DNA of 64,000 nt from Bacteroides sp. Marseille-P3684 (GCF_900291465.1 NZ_LT985808.1:343564-407563), one strand, 5' to 3'. Positions 48,328 to 57,478 are shown, numbered from the stretch's first letter. Notes: a model not told the origin generated them from the letters alone. A program made the numbers and translations.

Positions 48328-49100
48328 ATTGCTTTATTTTAAAGTGGTAAACATTCGACTTGTTTGCTCACACAACTGCTGTATGCATTCATTTTCGCGG
48401 ACGAATATAAGCACATTCTACCCGTTATACAAGTTTCAGGACTATGTTATACAACATATATAATGCAAATTATCAAAGCAATATACACACTTAAACGCCT
48501 TATATGACATCATTTTTCCCCGACTTGCAGTCAGCCACATGCAGACACCACACCGCCTTAGCAGCAGACAGAACAAGACACACGAATATAAGACTACTGT
48601 CATTTCAGGTAGTAAGGCTTATGACGGGGACAATATACAGAGTTTTCTGTCGCCCGTTCATTGCAATCAGGATATATGCATTTATAATCTCCTGTTATCA
48701 GTTCAAGTATCGTCGAGCATGACGAAAGCAAGCATAAGCTTAGAAGCAAAAAAATAATATATTTCTTTTTCATACGGATTCTTCTGAATAACCGTTACGT
48801 ATTTTTGGACGAAAATAAGACAAACCACACAGTGCAACAAGATCGACCTAGTAGAACGACGTGCTTTTCACGCTCATTAACATCCATCATCTTCCAGCGA
48901 CGTGTTGCTTCCACTCTGACACTTTCATGCTATTTTAGGTTAAATCCTTGACAAAATCAGCCAATATCCACTTTCTCCCTAACTCACATTTTTGAAAAAT
49001 CGGGTACTCCAGCGAGAAATACTAAGTCTGCTTAACATTTGCATTCTACAATCCGCATTCATTTTTATTAAATTAAATGTACAAATGATATATTAACCCT

Positions 49101-49204
49101 CAAACAATATTGTTTGACTCGTCAAACACTTGTGTTTGGAATGCGAAACAATATTGTTTGGGTCATCAAACAATATTGTTTCGTCCATCAAAGATTTGTG
49201 TTTT
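49101..49204. repeat. 22 bp-period dyad array E (CAAACAATATTGTTTG type)
   Basis: Five units start at 49101, 49123, 49145, 49167 and 49189, exactly 22 bp apart: perfect CAAACAATATTGTTTG, then CAAACACTTGTGTTTG, GAAACAATATTGTTTG, CAAACAATATTGTTTC and a diverged CAAAGATTTGTGTTTT. The 6 bp spacers vary in sequence but not in length. Same core as array B, 33 kb away. Confidence 0.92.
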
Positions 49205-49774
49205 ACACTTCAAATACATTATTTTGTGGAATTAAACAGTCTTTTATTCTCTTTTACTCCTAGTTTGTGGACGCAGCAGCTATTTTTCCAAGTGTGATTT
49301 AGAAAGGGAATATGTCTGTCATCATTCCTTCTGATTAGATTTAGAACTATAAGAATACTTTTTGCCATGCAAATGTGCCGTGATGCATCGTTGTGCATTT
49401 CGCAAATGGTCTGAAAATCCCAAAAAATCCACCAATCCGTATTGAGATGCAAAGGAAGGCCCTTCTCAAGCGATTCATTTGACGTTTTGACACTTTGACA
49501 GAATGCCCTACTTTCTTCTACAAGAACCGATACAGGCGTGACAACAAGGAACCGACTGCACATGACCCGACGCATGATGCAATTTCCCAATCGTCCCTCG
49601 CGCACTGGACAGTCCAAGGAACCATTCAGGTTAAGCCTATGGAAAGGAGGACAGAGAAACGGGCATTCCCCGACATACTTGCATACCGTCCGGGCATCGA
49701 AAACATCTCTATCCATATCGGTGAAAAGCGACGATAACCAAGGAGTGAAAAAAATGAAAACAGGTGCCCTATTT

Positions 49775-49838
49775 CGTACGGACGAACGACTACGACCGTG
49801 CGGATGGGTCGGTACGGTGAGTGGTGCGGACGCGTCCG
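49775..49838. repeat. Degenerate dyad array F (CGTACGGACG type)
   Basis: Units at 49775 (CGTACGGACGAACGAC) and 49797 (CGTGCGGATGGGTCGG) are 22 bp apart; a better unit, GGTGCGGACGCGTCCG, follows at 49823 (26 bp step). It is a decayed member of the GC-rich array family. Confidence 0.65.
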
Positions 49839-49863
49839 CTGAAAACAAGGAACCGGGAAACGG

Positions 49864-49924
49864 GCGACAAAAAGAAAAAGCCCCATCCGGACTTTCCCCG
49901 AAGGGAAGGGACTGCGGATGGGGC
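49864..49924 (-). terminator. Terminator of the S41 protease gene
   Basis: gccccatccg (49880-49889) pairs with cggatggggc (49915-49924), with an inner pairing around ttccccgaagggaa. On the minus strand the stem is followed by a T-rich tract (49879-49868). Confidence 0.85.
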
Positions 49925-50008
49925 GGATTTCTTCCGTCAACGGACGGCAACCGACGGGACTGCCTGGAGAACGAAACGAACCGGAAGGCAAGCGTCGGCG
50001 GAAGCCTG

Positions 50009-51697
50009 TCAACGGTTCATCGCTACGGCTGTCGCCGCCGGTGAAAGTATCTTCTTGTATTCTGCGGGCGAGGCTAGTATCTCGCGAGCACGGCGCACGT
50101 CGTTGTCATCCTTGAGCTGCTGGATGATAGTGCCCCGCTGGTAATAGTAGCGCTGGACAATCTCGTCGGCAATGAGCATCTTGATGTCCTTGGCGAAGTG
50201 GTCGAGGTCACGGTCGAGGTTGTGCGTGAGCTTCTTCTCCAGTGCGGCAAATTCCGCCTGTGCGTCCTCGGTGTAGCCTTCGAGGGTGGCAATCTCCTTG
50301 AGCGCCTTGAACGCCTTCTCACTGCCGCGGTCGTACTCGAAGCCTGCCTTCTTCACGAACGCCTTGAAGGCGGCGTAGTCGGCGTCAGTGATTTCAAACT
50401 CCTCGGGGGCGGCGATGGTGGGGTGCTTCAGGCAGAAGTCGGTGGCGTAGTCGAAGAGGACGTCGTCGTTCGCCAGGTAGAAGAGCATCGTGGGGAGACT
50501 GTCGCCCTTGACCGTGATGTCGGGGGTAACGCCTCCGCCGTCACGCACCAGCCGTCCGCCTGCCGTGTGGAAGACGTGGGTCAGGCTGTCGGGGATGCGC
50601 TCCGGACGTCCGTCTGCCGCCCGCTGGCTGTAGTTGATAGCCTGCACGCAGCGTCCGCTGGGGATGTAGTATTTCGAAGTGGTCACCTTGAGGCTGCCGC
50701 CGTACGGGAGGTCGCGGATGACCTGCACCAGCCCCTTGCCGAAGGTGCGTTCGCCGATGATGACGGCACGGTCGAGGTCCTGCAGCGAGCCTGCCACAAT
50801 CTCTGAAGCCGACGCGGAGTTGCCGTTGACCAGGACGGCGATGGGCATGTCGAGGTCAAGGGGTTCGCGCCCCGTCTTGCTCACCGACGATGCCTGTTTG
50901 AGCTTGCCCTTGGTCGAGACGACCTCGGTCCCCTTGGGGATGAACATGCTCAGGATGTCGACTGCCTCGTTCATCAGTCCACCGGGATTGCCGCGGAGGT
51001 CAAGCACGAGCGAGGTCATGCCCTGGTCCTTCAGCGCGATAAAGGCACGGCGCACGTCGCGGGCACAGCCTTCGAAGAAGCTGCTCAGGACGATGTATCC
51101 CGTCCGACTGCCGGCAAGGAAGCCGTAATAGGGGACGGCGGGCGTCTGGACGTTCTCACGGGTTATCTTCACCGTTTGCGGGGCATCCACACCGGGGCGT
51201 CCGTACTTGAGCATGAAGCTGGTGCCGGGTTCTCCGCGCAGGAGGTTGCTCACGGCCTCGGTGGACTTGCCCGTCAGGTCCTCCCCGTCGATTTCAAGGA
51301 GGACATCGCCCGGCTTCAGCCCCGCCTTCTGTGCCGCCATGCCTTCATACGGGGCATCGATGACGACGTGGTTCTTCTTCTTGTGGAAGCGGATGATGGA
51401 GCCGATGCCGGCGAACTTGCCGGTAGTCATCATCTTCAGTTCCTCGTTCTTGCTCTCGGGGTAGTAGACGGTGTAGGGGTCCAGTTGGGCGAGCATGTAG
51501 TTGATGCCGTCCTCGACAGACTTCCCCGGGTCGACGGTGTCGACGTAGCAGAGGTCCAGTTCGCGGAAGACGGAGTTGAAGATGTCGAGGTTTTTGGTAA
51601 TCTCGAAGTTGCGCGTATCACGCTTAAAACTGAAGAAGGTGCCTACGAGCACGAGCAGCCCGCAGACCACCAGCAGTTTCTTGTGCGTCAGTTTCAT
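50009..51697 (-). CDS. C-terminal processing protease, S41 family
   Basis: 562 residues with an N-terminal membrane anchor (KLLVVCGLLVLVGTFFSF), a PDZ domain (about 90-170, GIGSIIRFHKKKNHVVIDAP and LKPGDVLLEIDGEDL) and an S41 catalytic domain. The catalytic serine lies in NGNSASASE (about 291-299) and the lysine is K321 in ERTFGKGLVQ. RGNPGGLMNEAVDI is also typical. It cleaves periplasmic or outer membrane proteins near their C-termini. A C-terminal helical region follows the protease core. Confidence 0.94.
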   Translation of the reverse strand: MKLTHKKLLVVCGLLVLVGTFFSFKRDTRNFEITKNLDIFNSVFRELDLCYVDTVDPGKSVEDGINYMLAQLDPYTVYYPESKNEELKMMTTGKFAGIGSIIRFHKKKNHVVIDAPYEGMAAQKAGLKPGDVLLEIDGEDLTGKSTEAVSNLLRGEPGTSFMLKYGRPGVDAPQTVKITRENVQTPAVPYYGFLAGSRTGYIVLSSFFEGCARDVRRAFIALKDQGMTSLVLDLRGNPGGLMNEAVDILSMFIPKGTEVVSTKGKLKQASSVSKTGREPLDLDMPIAVLVNGNSASASEIVAGSLQDLDRAVIIGERTFGKGLVQVIRDLPYGGSLKVTTSKYYIPSGRCVQAINYSQRAADGRPERIPDSLTHVFHTAGGRLVRDGGGVTPDITVKGDSLPTMLFYLANDDVLFDYATDFCLKHPTIAAPEEFEITDADYAAFKAFVKKAGFEYDRGSEKAFKALKEIATLEGYTEDAQAEFAALEKKLTHNLDRDLDHFAKDIKMLIADEIVQRYYYQRGTIIQQLKDDNDVRRAREILASPAEYKKILSPAATAVAMNR

Positions 51698-51755
51698 GTT
51701 TGAATGGTTTTAATGGATAGTTGACAAGTCGCTACAAATGTAGGGCGGAAGGGGG

Positions 51756-52742
51756 CTATTCCGACAAGATGGCTTCAATATTTAACTTTATTTCGTTCCA
51801 CTCCTCTTCGGACAGCTTCGTGCCGACCACGCGGATGATGCCGCCCGACAGTTCCGACCCGATGCGTCCGCAGGTCAGCAGGGGGAGCCGGCGGACGTAG
51901 CCGTAGAGGAATCCGGCAGCGAAGTAGTCTCCGGCGGCATTGGTGTCCACCACCTCGGGCACTTCCTTTGCCGGGACGTGTACCTGCTCTTCACCCCGAC
52001 GGATGTAGGCGCCGCGCGGCCCGACCTTGACAACGGCAACCTCGCAACGGCGTGCCAGGTCGTCGATGGCTTCCTGCTCCGGCAGACAGGTAAAGGCGCG
52101 CGCCTCATCCTCGTTGGCAAACAGGATGTCAACGTAGCGGTCCACAAGCAGGCGGAGGAAGTCACGGTCCGCCTCGACAATGTTGTAACTTGCCATATCG
52201 AGGCAGATTTTCATCCCTGCGGCGTGTCCCAGCTCCATGGCTCGCTGCACGAAGGCGTGGTTCTGCACCAGGTAGCCTTCGACGAAGAGGATGTCATAGC
52301 CCCGGAAGGTTTCTTCCGAAAGGTCGTCGGGCGTCATGGCTCCGGCAGCTCCCAGGTAGGTGCCGAAGGTGCGTTGTCCGTCAGGAGTGATGAAGGTGGA
52401 TGCCACACCCGTGGGCAGATCGCCGTCTTTCAGGCGTACGTCGACACCTGCTTCGCGGAAGCTCTGCCTGAAGAAGTCGCCGAAGCTGTCGCGTCCGACC
52501 ATCCCGACCACTCCGGGCCTCATGCCCAGGTGTGCCATTGCCATCACCGAGTTGCAGACGGCCCCTCCGGTGGTGAACTTCCGTGTGGTGTGAGCAAAGA
52601 TGCGGTTGATGCGTTCCAGTGTTTCCGCCCCAACGGGCTGCATGCCCCCTTTGGGCAATCCGATTTCATGGAGCAGGTCGTCGCTCCCGATGGTTGCCAA
52701 CGCATCGACCAGTGCGTTGCCTATTCCGATTATTTTATCCAT
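51756..52742 (-). CDS. PfkB-family carbohydrate/adenosine kinase
   Basis: 328 residues starting MDKIIGIGNALVDALATIGSDD (start 52742 chosen for this motif). The first PfkB glycine motif (TTRKFTTGGAVCNSVMAMAH) and the second (DTNAAGDYFAAGFLYGYV, with catalytic Asp in AAGD) are intact. Sequence style resembles adenosine kinases or ribokinase-like sugar kinases of Bacteroidales. Substrate not provable here. Confidence 0.9.
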   Translation of the reverse strand: MDKIIGIGNALVDALATIGSDDLLHEIGLPKGGMQPVGAETLERINRIFAHTTRKFTTGGAVCNSVMAMAHLGMRPGVVGMVGRDSFGDFFRQSFREAGVDVRLKDGDLPTGVASTFITPDGQRTFGTYLGAAGAMTPDDLSEETFRGYDILFVEGYLVQNHAFVQRAMELGHAAGMKICLDMASYNIVEADRDFLRLLVDRYVDILFANEDEARAFTCLPEQEAIDDLARRCEVAVVKVGPRGAYIRRGEEQVHVPAKEVPEVVDTNAAGDYFAAGFLYGYVRRLPLLTCGRIGSELSGGIIRVVGTKLSEEEWNEIKLNIEAILSE

Positions 52743-52767
52743 AGATGAAAATTTTTTGGCAAAGATA

Positions 52768-52798
52768 TTGCATATTCCAATAATAGCCATTACCTTTG
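52768..52798 (+). promoter_or_regulatory. Promoter of the tRNA-Asn pair
   Basis: TTG at 52768-52770 and TACCTTTG at 52791-52798 with a 20 bp gap. It ends 24 bp before the first tRNA. Confidence 0.65.
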
Positions 52799-52822
52799 CA
52801 CCGCAATTCGAAAGAAAAGCCT

Positions 52823-52896
52823 GCTTCAGTAGCTCAGTTGGTTAGAGCACCTGACTGTTAATCAGGGGGTCGTTGGTTCAAGCCCATCCTGAAGCG
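52823..52896 (+). tRNA. tRNA-Asn (GTT), copy 1
   Basis: A 74 nt cloverleaf: acceptor gcttcag with ctgaagc, D-arm tagctcagttggttagagca, anticodon stem ctgac with GTT at 52857-52859, and T-arm ggttcaagccc. CCA is not encoded. Confidence 0.97.
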
Positions 52897-52911
52897 CCAC
52901 ATAAATAAATT

Positions 52912-52985
52912 GCTTCAATAGCTCAGTTGGTTAGAGCACCTGACTGTTAATCAGGGGGTCGTTGGTTCAAGCCCATCTTGAAGCG
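52912..52985 (+). tRNA. tRNA-Asn (GTT), copy 2
   Basis: A 74 nt near-identical copy of the preceding tRNA, 15 bp downstream. The seventh acceptor pair is A-T instead of G-C on both sides, a compensatory change that keeps pairing. Confidence 0.97.
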
Positions 52986-52986
52986 C

Positions 52987-53017
52987 AAAAAGGTCTGCAT
53001 GATGCAGGCCTTTTTTG
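52987..53017 (+). terminator. Terminator of the tRNA-Asn pair
   Basis: aggtctgcat pairs with atgcaggcct, flanked by A-run and TTTTTT, directly after the second tRNA. Confidence 0.85.
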
Positions 53018-53072
53018 TTTTCCATCCGTTCTGCCGGATGCCGAAGTCCGGAGCTGGCATACGGATACAGCA

Positions 53073-53114
53073 AAGGGAGCACCCTCCGCCTCATCGGCAG
53101 GAGCATGCTCCCTT
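53073..53114 (-). terminator. Probable terminator of pnp
   Basis: aagggagca (53073-53081) pairs with tgctccctt (53106-53114), 23 bp after the pnp stop. Only a short T-rich stretch follows. Confidence 0.5.
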
Positions 53115-53136
53115 CCTTTATATATAGGTATGGACC

Positions 53137-55317
53137 TTATCTGTCTTCGCGACGCGGACGACGTTCGGGACGCGGACGTACCGGACGCTCGGCGTATCCT
53201 TCGGGCTTCGGCATGAGCACCTTGTGCGAGAGCTTGAATTTGCCCGTCTTCTGGTCGATGTCAAGCAACTTCACGTCGATTTCGTCACCCTCTTTCAAGC
53301 CCGTCTCTTCCACGGTGTCCAGGCGACGCCAATCCATCTCGGAGATGTGGAGCAAGCCGTCCTTGCCGGGGAGGAACTCGACAAATGCACCATAAGGCAT
53401 GATGGAGCGTACCTTGCCCTTGTAGACTTCGCCCACCTCGGGGATTGCCACGATGGCCTTGATTTTTGCCAACGCACTGTCGATGCAAGCCTTGTTGGTA
53501 CCTGCAATCTCGATGCGGCCCACACCGTCGACCTCGTCGATGTTGATGGTGGCTCCGGTCTCCTCCTGCATGCCCTGGATAATCTTTCCGCCCGGGCCAA
53601 TGACAGCACCGATGAACTCTTTCGGGATAATCATGGTCTCGATGCGCGGAGCATGCGGCTTCAAGTCGGGACGCGGCTCGGCGATGCAGTCGGTCAGTTT
53701 GTCGAGGATGTACATGCGGCCTTCCTTAGCCTGGTTGAGCGCACGTTCCAGGATGTCGAACGAGAGGCCGTCGACCTTGATATCCATCTGCGTGGCAGTG
53801 ATACCATCCCGTGTTCCCGTCACCTTGAAGTCCATGTCGCCCAAGTGGTCCTCATCACCAAGGATGTCGGAGAGGACGGCATACTTGTCTTCGCCGGGGT
53901 TCTTGATAAGTCCCATGGCAATACCCGACACGGGCTTCTTGATGGGCACACCCGCATCCATCAGCGCCAGTGTTCCGGCACATACCGTTGCCATTGACGA
54001 CGAACCGTTCGATTCGAGGATGTCGGATACCACACGGATGCAGTAAGGATAGTCTTGGGGAATCATGCTCTTGAGCGCACGCCATGCCAGGTGACCGTGA
54101 CCGATTTCACGACGGCCGACGCCACGCTGAGCCTTGGCTTCACCGGTAGAGAAGGGAGGGAAATTATAGTGGAGCAGGAAACGCTCGCGGCCCTGATTGA
54201 GCACATCGTCGATGATTTTCTCATCGGACTTGGTACCCAGGGTGACGGTGCTCAGCGACTGAGTCTCACCACGGGTAAAGATGGACGAACCGTGAGGACC
54301 GGGCAGCGGGCTGACTTCGCACCAGATGGGGCGGATCTCGTTGGTCTTACGTCCGTCGAGACGCTTGCCTTCATCGAGGATGCAGCGGCGCATGGCCTCT
54401 TTCTCCACGTCGTGGTAGTAGCGGTCGATGAGGGAAGCCTTCTCTTCAAGCTCTTCCTCGGTGTATTGTGCCTTGAACTCTTCGCAGATGGCATCGAAGG
54501 CGTCCTGGCGGGCATGCTTGTTGGCATTGCCACTGGCAGCCACGGCATAAGCCTTTTCGTAGCAGGCATCGTGCACCGCCTTGCGGAGGTCTTCGTCGTT
54601 CTCTTCGTGGCAATATTCGCGCTTCACGGTCGTGCCGACTTCCTCCATCAGCTCCATCTGTGCCTTACAGTGGCTCTTGATGGCCTCGTGAGCCACACGC
54701 ATGGCCTCGAGCAGGTCTGCTTCCGAGACTTCCTTCATCTCGCCTTCGACCATCATGATGTTGTCGTAGGTGGCAGCCACCATGATGTCCATGTCGGCAT
54801 TCTCAAGTTGCTGGAAAGTGGGGTCGATTACAAACTGCCCGTCGATGCGAGCCACGCGGACTTCGGAAATGGGGCCTCCGAACGGTATATCCGAAACGGC
54901 AAGCGCTGCAGAGGCAGCCAGACCAGCCAAAGCGTCGGGCATGTCCACACCGTCTGCCGAGAAGAGTATGATGTTCACGTATACCTCAGCGTGGTAGTTG
55001 TCGGGGAAGAGGGGGCGCAAGGCGCGGTCCACCAGACGACAGGTGAGAATCTCATAGTCGGAAGCCTTTCCCTCGCGGCGGGTGAAGCCTCCGGGGAAAC
55101 GGCCGAATGCCGAATACTTCTCTTTGTACTCTACCTGAAGAGGCATGAAATCTGTACCGGGAACTGCATCCTTTGCTGCACAAACAGTCGCCAACAACAT
55201 CGTATTTCCCATGCGGAGCATTACCGCACCGTCGGCCTGCTTTGCAAGCTTTCCCGTTTCGAGCGTGATGGTTCTTCCATCAGGCAGCTCGATAGTCTTA
55301 ACAATTGGGTTAATCAT
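53137..55317 (-). CDS. pnp: Polyribonucleotide nucleotidyltransferase (PNPase)
   Basis: 726 residues with two RNase PH domains ([20 protein letters not shown], then [20 protein letters not shown]), a KH domain ([20 protein letters not shown]) and an S1 domain ([20 protein letters not shown]), ending in an Arg-rich tail. It degrades RNA 3' to 5' using phosphate. Its leader contains the GC-rich array G between the probable promoter (55547-55554) and the start codon. Confidence 0.97.
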   Translation of the reverse strand: MINPIVKTIELPDGRTITLETGKLAKQADGAVMLRMGNTMLLATVCAAKDAVPGTDFMPLQVEYKEKYSAFGRFPGGFTRREGKASDYEILTCRLVDRALRPLFPDNYHAEVYVNIILFSADGVDMPDALAGLAASAALAVSDIPFGGPISEVRVARIDGQFVIDPTFQQLENADMDIMVAATYDNIMMVEGEMKEVSEADLLEAMRVAHEAIKSHCKAQMELMEEVGTTVKREYCHEENDEDLRKAVHDACYEKAYAVAASGNANKHARQDAFDAICEEFKAQYTEEELEEKASLIDRYYHDVEKEAMRRCILDEGKRLDGRKTNEIRPIWCEVSPLPGPHGSSIFTRGETQSLSTVTLGTKSDEKIIDDVLNQGRERFLLHYNFPPFSTGEAKAQRGVGRREIGHGHLAWRALKSMIPQDYPYCIRVVSDILESNGSSSMATVCAGTLALMDAGVPIKKPVSGIAMGLIKNPGEDKYAVLSDILGDEDHLGDMDFKVTGTRDGITATQMDIKVDGLSFDILERALNQAKEGRMYILDKLTDCIAEPRPDLKPHAPRIETMIIPKEFIGAVIGPGGKIIQGMQEETGATINIDEVDGVGRIEIAGTNKACIDSALAKIKAIVAIPEVGEVYKGKVRSIMPYGAFVEFLPGKDGLLHISEMDWRRLDTVEETGLKEGDEIDVKLLDIDQKTGKFKLSHKVLMPKPEGYAERPVRPRPERRPRREDR

Positions 55318-55399
55318 ATAACGTTTTTAAATCTGTATGTAAGTCGTCTCATGAAGCTCCTCCTCCGAACAGAGTCCGTCACCGACAGGCCTGTACCAC

Positions 55400-55459
55400 A
55401 GTAACGGCTTGTCTGTACGAGCGTGGTGACCAGTCCGTACGACGGTGCCGACGCGTCGG
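55400..55459. repeat. 22 bp-period dyad array G in the pnp leader
   Basis: Units at 55400 (diverged), 55422 (CGTGGTGACCAGTCCG) and 55444 (GGTGCCGACGCGTCGG) are 22 bp apart with spacers tacgag and tacgac. It is related to arrays A, D and F. It would be transcribed as part of the pnp 5' leader if the promoter at 55547 is used. Confidence 0.68.
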
Positions 55460-55546
55460 CAGCAAAACGTGAGGAAAAGCCTCCGCCCATCGGCGAATGC
55501 CCGTCCGCCGACAACCGACGGAAAGAAGGGAGTTTATAAATTGCCG

Positions 55547-55585
55547 CAAAGATACGCATTATTCTAATTATGTGTTATATATTTG
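55547..55585. promoter_or_regulatory. Divergent -7 boxes for pnp and the TlpA-like gene
   Basis: TATCTTTG on the minus strand (55547-55554) faces pnp, and TATATTTG on the plus strand (55578-55585) faces the lipoprotein gene at 55608. -33 elements are weak in both. Confidence 0.5.
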
Positions 55586-55607
55586 CAGCGGCAAATTACT
55601 TAAAGAT

Positions 55608-56759
55608 ATGAAAAACAAAAGCATTCTTCCATTGCTCTGTCTGCTGGCCGTTCTGTCCGCCTGCGAACAGGAGCCGCACTTCACCATAACGGGACAAATC
55701 ACGGGAGCCGACGACAAGACGCTCTACCTGGAGGAGGCGGGCATCTCCTCCATCACGCCCATCGACTCCGTGGAGCTGGGCAAGCAGGGGACGTTCACCC
55801 TCAAGGGACGCCGGCCGCAGTATCCTGAGTTTTACCGCCTGCGCGTGGAAGGGAACATCATCAACCTTGCCGTAGACTCCACCGAGACCATCCGCGTGGA
55901 AGCCGATCTGAAGGACATGCCCACGGGATACACCATCGAGGGCGAGACAAACCGGAAAATCAAGGAACTTGCCGTGAAGCAAATCAAGCTCCAGGCAGAC
56001 ATCGACCGTCTCTACAGCGGACGTACGCTGGCCCCGTACCAGATACAGGACAGCATCGAGACAATGGTGACACGGTATAAGAACGACGTGAAAGCCAACT
56101 ACATCTTCAGCGCGCCCAACACGCTCTATGCCTACTTTGCCCTCTTCCAGCGGGTGAACAATACGCTCATCCTTGACCCGCTGGGCAATGCCGACGACGT
56201 GCGCTGCTTCGGTGCCGTGGCAACCAGCTTCGAACAGCTCTACCCTCACTCCATCCGCACGACCAACCTGCGCAACCTGGCACTGCGGGGCATGCGCTCG
56301 ACACGTGCGCCCCGACGGAAGGAAATCGCACTTCCGTCAGACAAAATCAATGAAGCAGGAGTCATCGACATCGCCCTCAAGGATCAGAACGGACACGAGC
56401 GCCGCCTGACCGACCTCAAGGGGAAGGTGGTCATGCTCGACTTCACCATCTACGGCAACGAGGAGTCGCCGGCACGCAACATGATGCTTCGCGAGCTCTA
56501 TGACAAGTACAAAGGCAGCGGCTTCGAAATCTTTCAGGTGTCGCTCGACGAGAACGAACATTACTGGAAGACGGCAGCCGACAACCTGCCGTGGATTTGC
56601 GTACGCGACCCGCGCGGCGCCTACTCCACCTACCTCCAGCTCTACAACGTCGGACGTCTGCCTACCTACTACCTCGTCAACCGCGCCAACGAGCTGAGCG
56701 CGCGTCAGGAAAACGTGAAAGACCTGGAGGCGGAAATCAGAAAGCAGCTGGGCAATTGA
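55608..56759 (+). CDS. TlpA-like lipoprotein lacking the CxxC redox site
   Basis: 383-residue lipoprotein (lipobox LSAC, Cys19) with an N-terminal DUF4369-type beta domain (HFTITGQITGADDKTLYLEE) and a C-terminal AhpC/TlpA thioredoxin fold (LKGKVVMLDFTIYGNEESPA, FEIFQVSLDENEHYWKTAA, VGRLPTYYLVNR). The usual WCxxC after the first strand is replaced by YGNEES, so it cannot act as a thiol oxidoreductase in the standard way. It is probably a periplasm-facing structural or binding protein. The start at 55608 is set by the signal peptide. Confidence 0.85.
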   Translation: MKNKSILPLLCLLAVLSACEQEPHFTITGQITGADDKTLYLEEAGISSITPIDSVELGKQGTFTLKGRRPQYPEFYRLRVEGNIINLAVDSTETIRVEADLKDMPTGYTIEGETNRKIKELAVKQIKLQADIDRLYSGRTLAPYQIQDSIETMVTRYKNDVKANYIFSAPNTLYAYFALFQRVNNTLILDPLGNADDVRCFGAVATSFEQLYPHSIRTTNLRNLALRGMRSTRAPRRKEIALPSDKINEAGVIDIALKDQNGHERRLTDLKGKVVMLDFTIYGNEESPARNMMLRELYDKYKGSGFEIFQVSLDENEHYWKTAADNLPWICVRDPRGAYSTYLQLYNVGRLPTYYLVNRANELSARQENVKDLEAEIRKQLGN

Positions 56760-56859
56760 GCCGCCGCACGACAGCCATTGCAGCCCCATGCTCTGTCACA
56801 TCGTTGTTACCCGTCGGTTGCCAATCGGACAAAATATGTTACATAGCATACTTGCAGGC

Positions 56860-56891
56860 TTGCCACGTATCAAATAAAAGCTTACCTTTGC
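56860..56891 (+). promoter_or_regulatory. Promoter upstream of greA
   Basis: TTG (56860-56862) and TACCTTTG (56884-56891) with a 21 bp gap. It precedes a terminator hairpin and then greA. Confidence 0.6.
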
Positions 56892-56929
56892 CAACGTCAT
56901 TTACGAAACTATGGATACAATGAAGAGTT

Positions 56930-56958
56930 CCGGCATGCACAATGCCGGGATTCTTTTT
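56930..56958 (+). terminator. Terminator hairpin in the leader of greA
   Basis: ccggcat (56930-56936) pairs with atgccgg (56942-56948), followed by gattcttttttatttt. It is about 40 bp after the promoter and 50 bp before greA, so it may attenuate greA or end a short RNA of about 60 nt. Confidence 0.7.
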
Positions 56959-57007
56959 TATTTTGCCCGCTTATTCAATACAAACTTAAAAATAGGAGGA
57001 ATCAGAA

Positions 57008-57472
57008 ATGGCTTACATGTCAGAAGAAGGCTACAAGAACCTCGTAGCAGAATTGAAAGAGCTGGAGACCGTCCAGCGTCCGAAAATCTCGGCGGCCATC
57101 GCCGAAGCACGCGACAAAGGCGACCTCTCGGAGAACGCCGAATATGATGCAGCCAAGGAGGCACAGGGCTTGCTGGAGATGAAAATCAACCAGCTGAAAG
57201 CCATCATCAGCGACGCCAAAATCATCGACACGTCGAAGCTGAAGACCGACTCGGTGCAAATCCTGAGCCGCGTCGAACTCAAGAACGTGAAGAACGGCAT
57301 GAAGATGGCATACACCATCGTGTCAGAGAGCGAAGCCAACCTGAAGGAAGGCAAAATCTCGGTCAACACCCCGATTGCACAGGGACTGCTCGGCAAGAAG
57401 GTGGGCGACGTCGCCGAAATCACCATTCCGCAAGGGAAAATCAGTCTGGAAATACTCAACATTTCATTCTAG
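57008..57472 (+). CDS. greA: Transcription elongation factor GreA
   Basis: 154 residues, normal length. MAYMSEEGYKNLVAELKELE begins the coiled-coil finger with the acidic tip (DKGDLSENAEYDAAKEAQGL), followed by the FKBP-like C-terminal domain (NTPIAQGLLGKKVGDVAEIT). It rescues backtracked RNA polymerase by stimulating transcript cleavage. Confidence 0.96.
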   Translation: MAYMSEEGYKNLVAELKELETVQRPKISAAIAEARDKGDLSENAEYDAAKEAQGLLEMKINQLKAIISDAKIIDTSKLKTDSVQILSRVELKNVKNGMKMAYTIVSESEANLKEGKISVNTPIAQGLLGKKVGDVAEITIPQGKISLEILNISF

Positions 57473-57478
57473 GACACA

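Larger units (their letters stand above)
48328..50008. other. Gene-free, repeat-rich interval of about 1.7 kb
   Basis: No frame here looks like a protein; the longest (49219-49950, minus) crosses a terminator and a repeat array and has no family character. The left part is AT-rich. It holds arrays E (49101-49204) and F (49775-49838) and the terminator of the S41 protease gene. I see nothing identifiable in 48330-49090 or 49230-49740. Confidence 0.65.

Noticed and set aside
48504-48757. Two overlapping 72-residue plus-strand frames
   Set aside because: AT-rich non-coding region, no start context or family features, overlapping in different frames.
49101-49204. CRISPR-like array
   Set aside because: The period is 22 bp with only 6 bp spacers, repeats are imperfect palindromes and there are no cas genes; it does not fit CRISPR.
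49219-49950. 243-residue minus-strand open frame in the gene-free gap
   Set aside because: It crosses the S41 terminator and array F, and its residues show no domain, signal peptide or membrane pattern.
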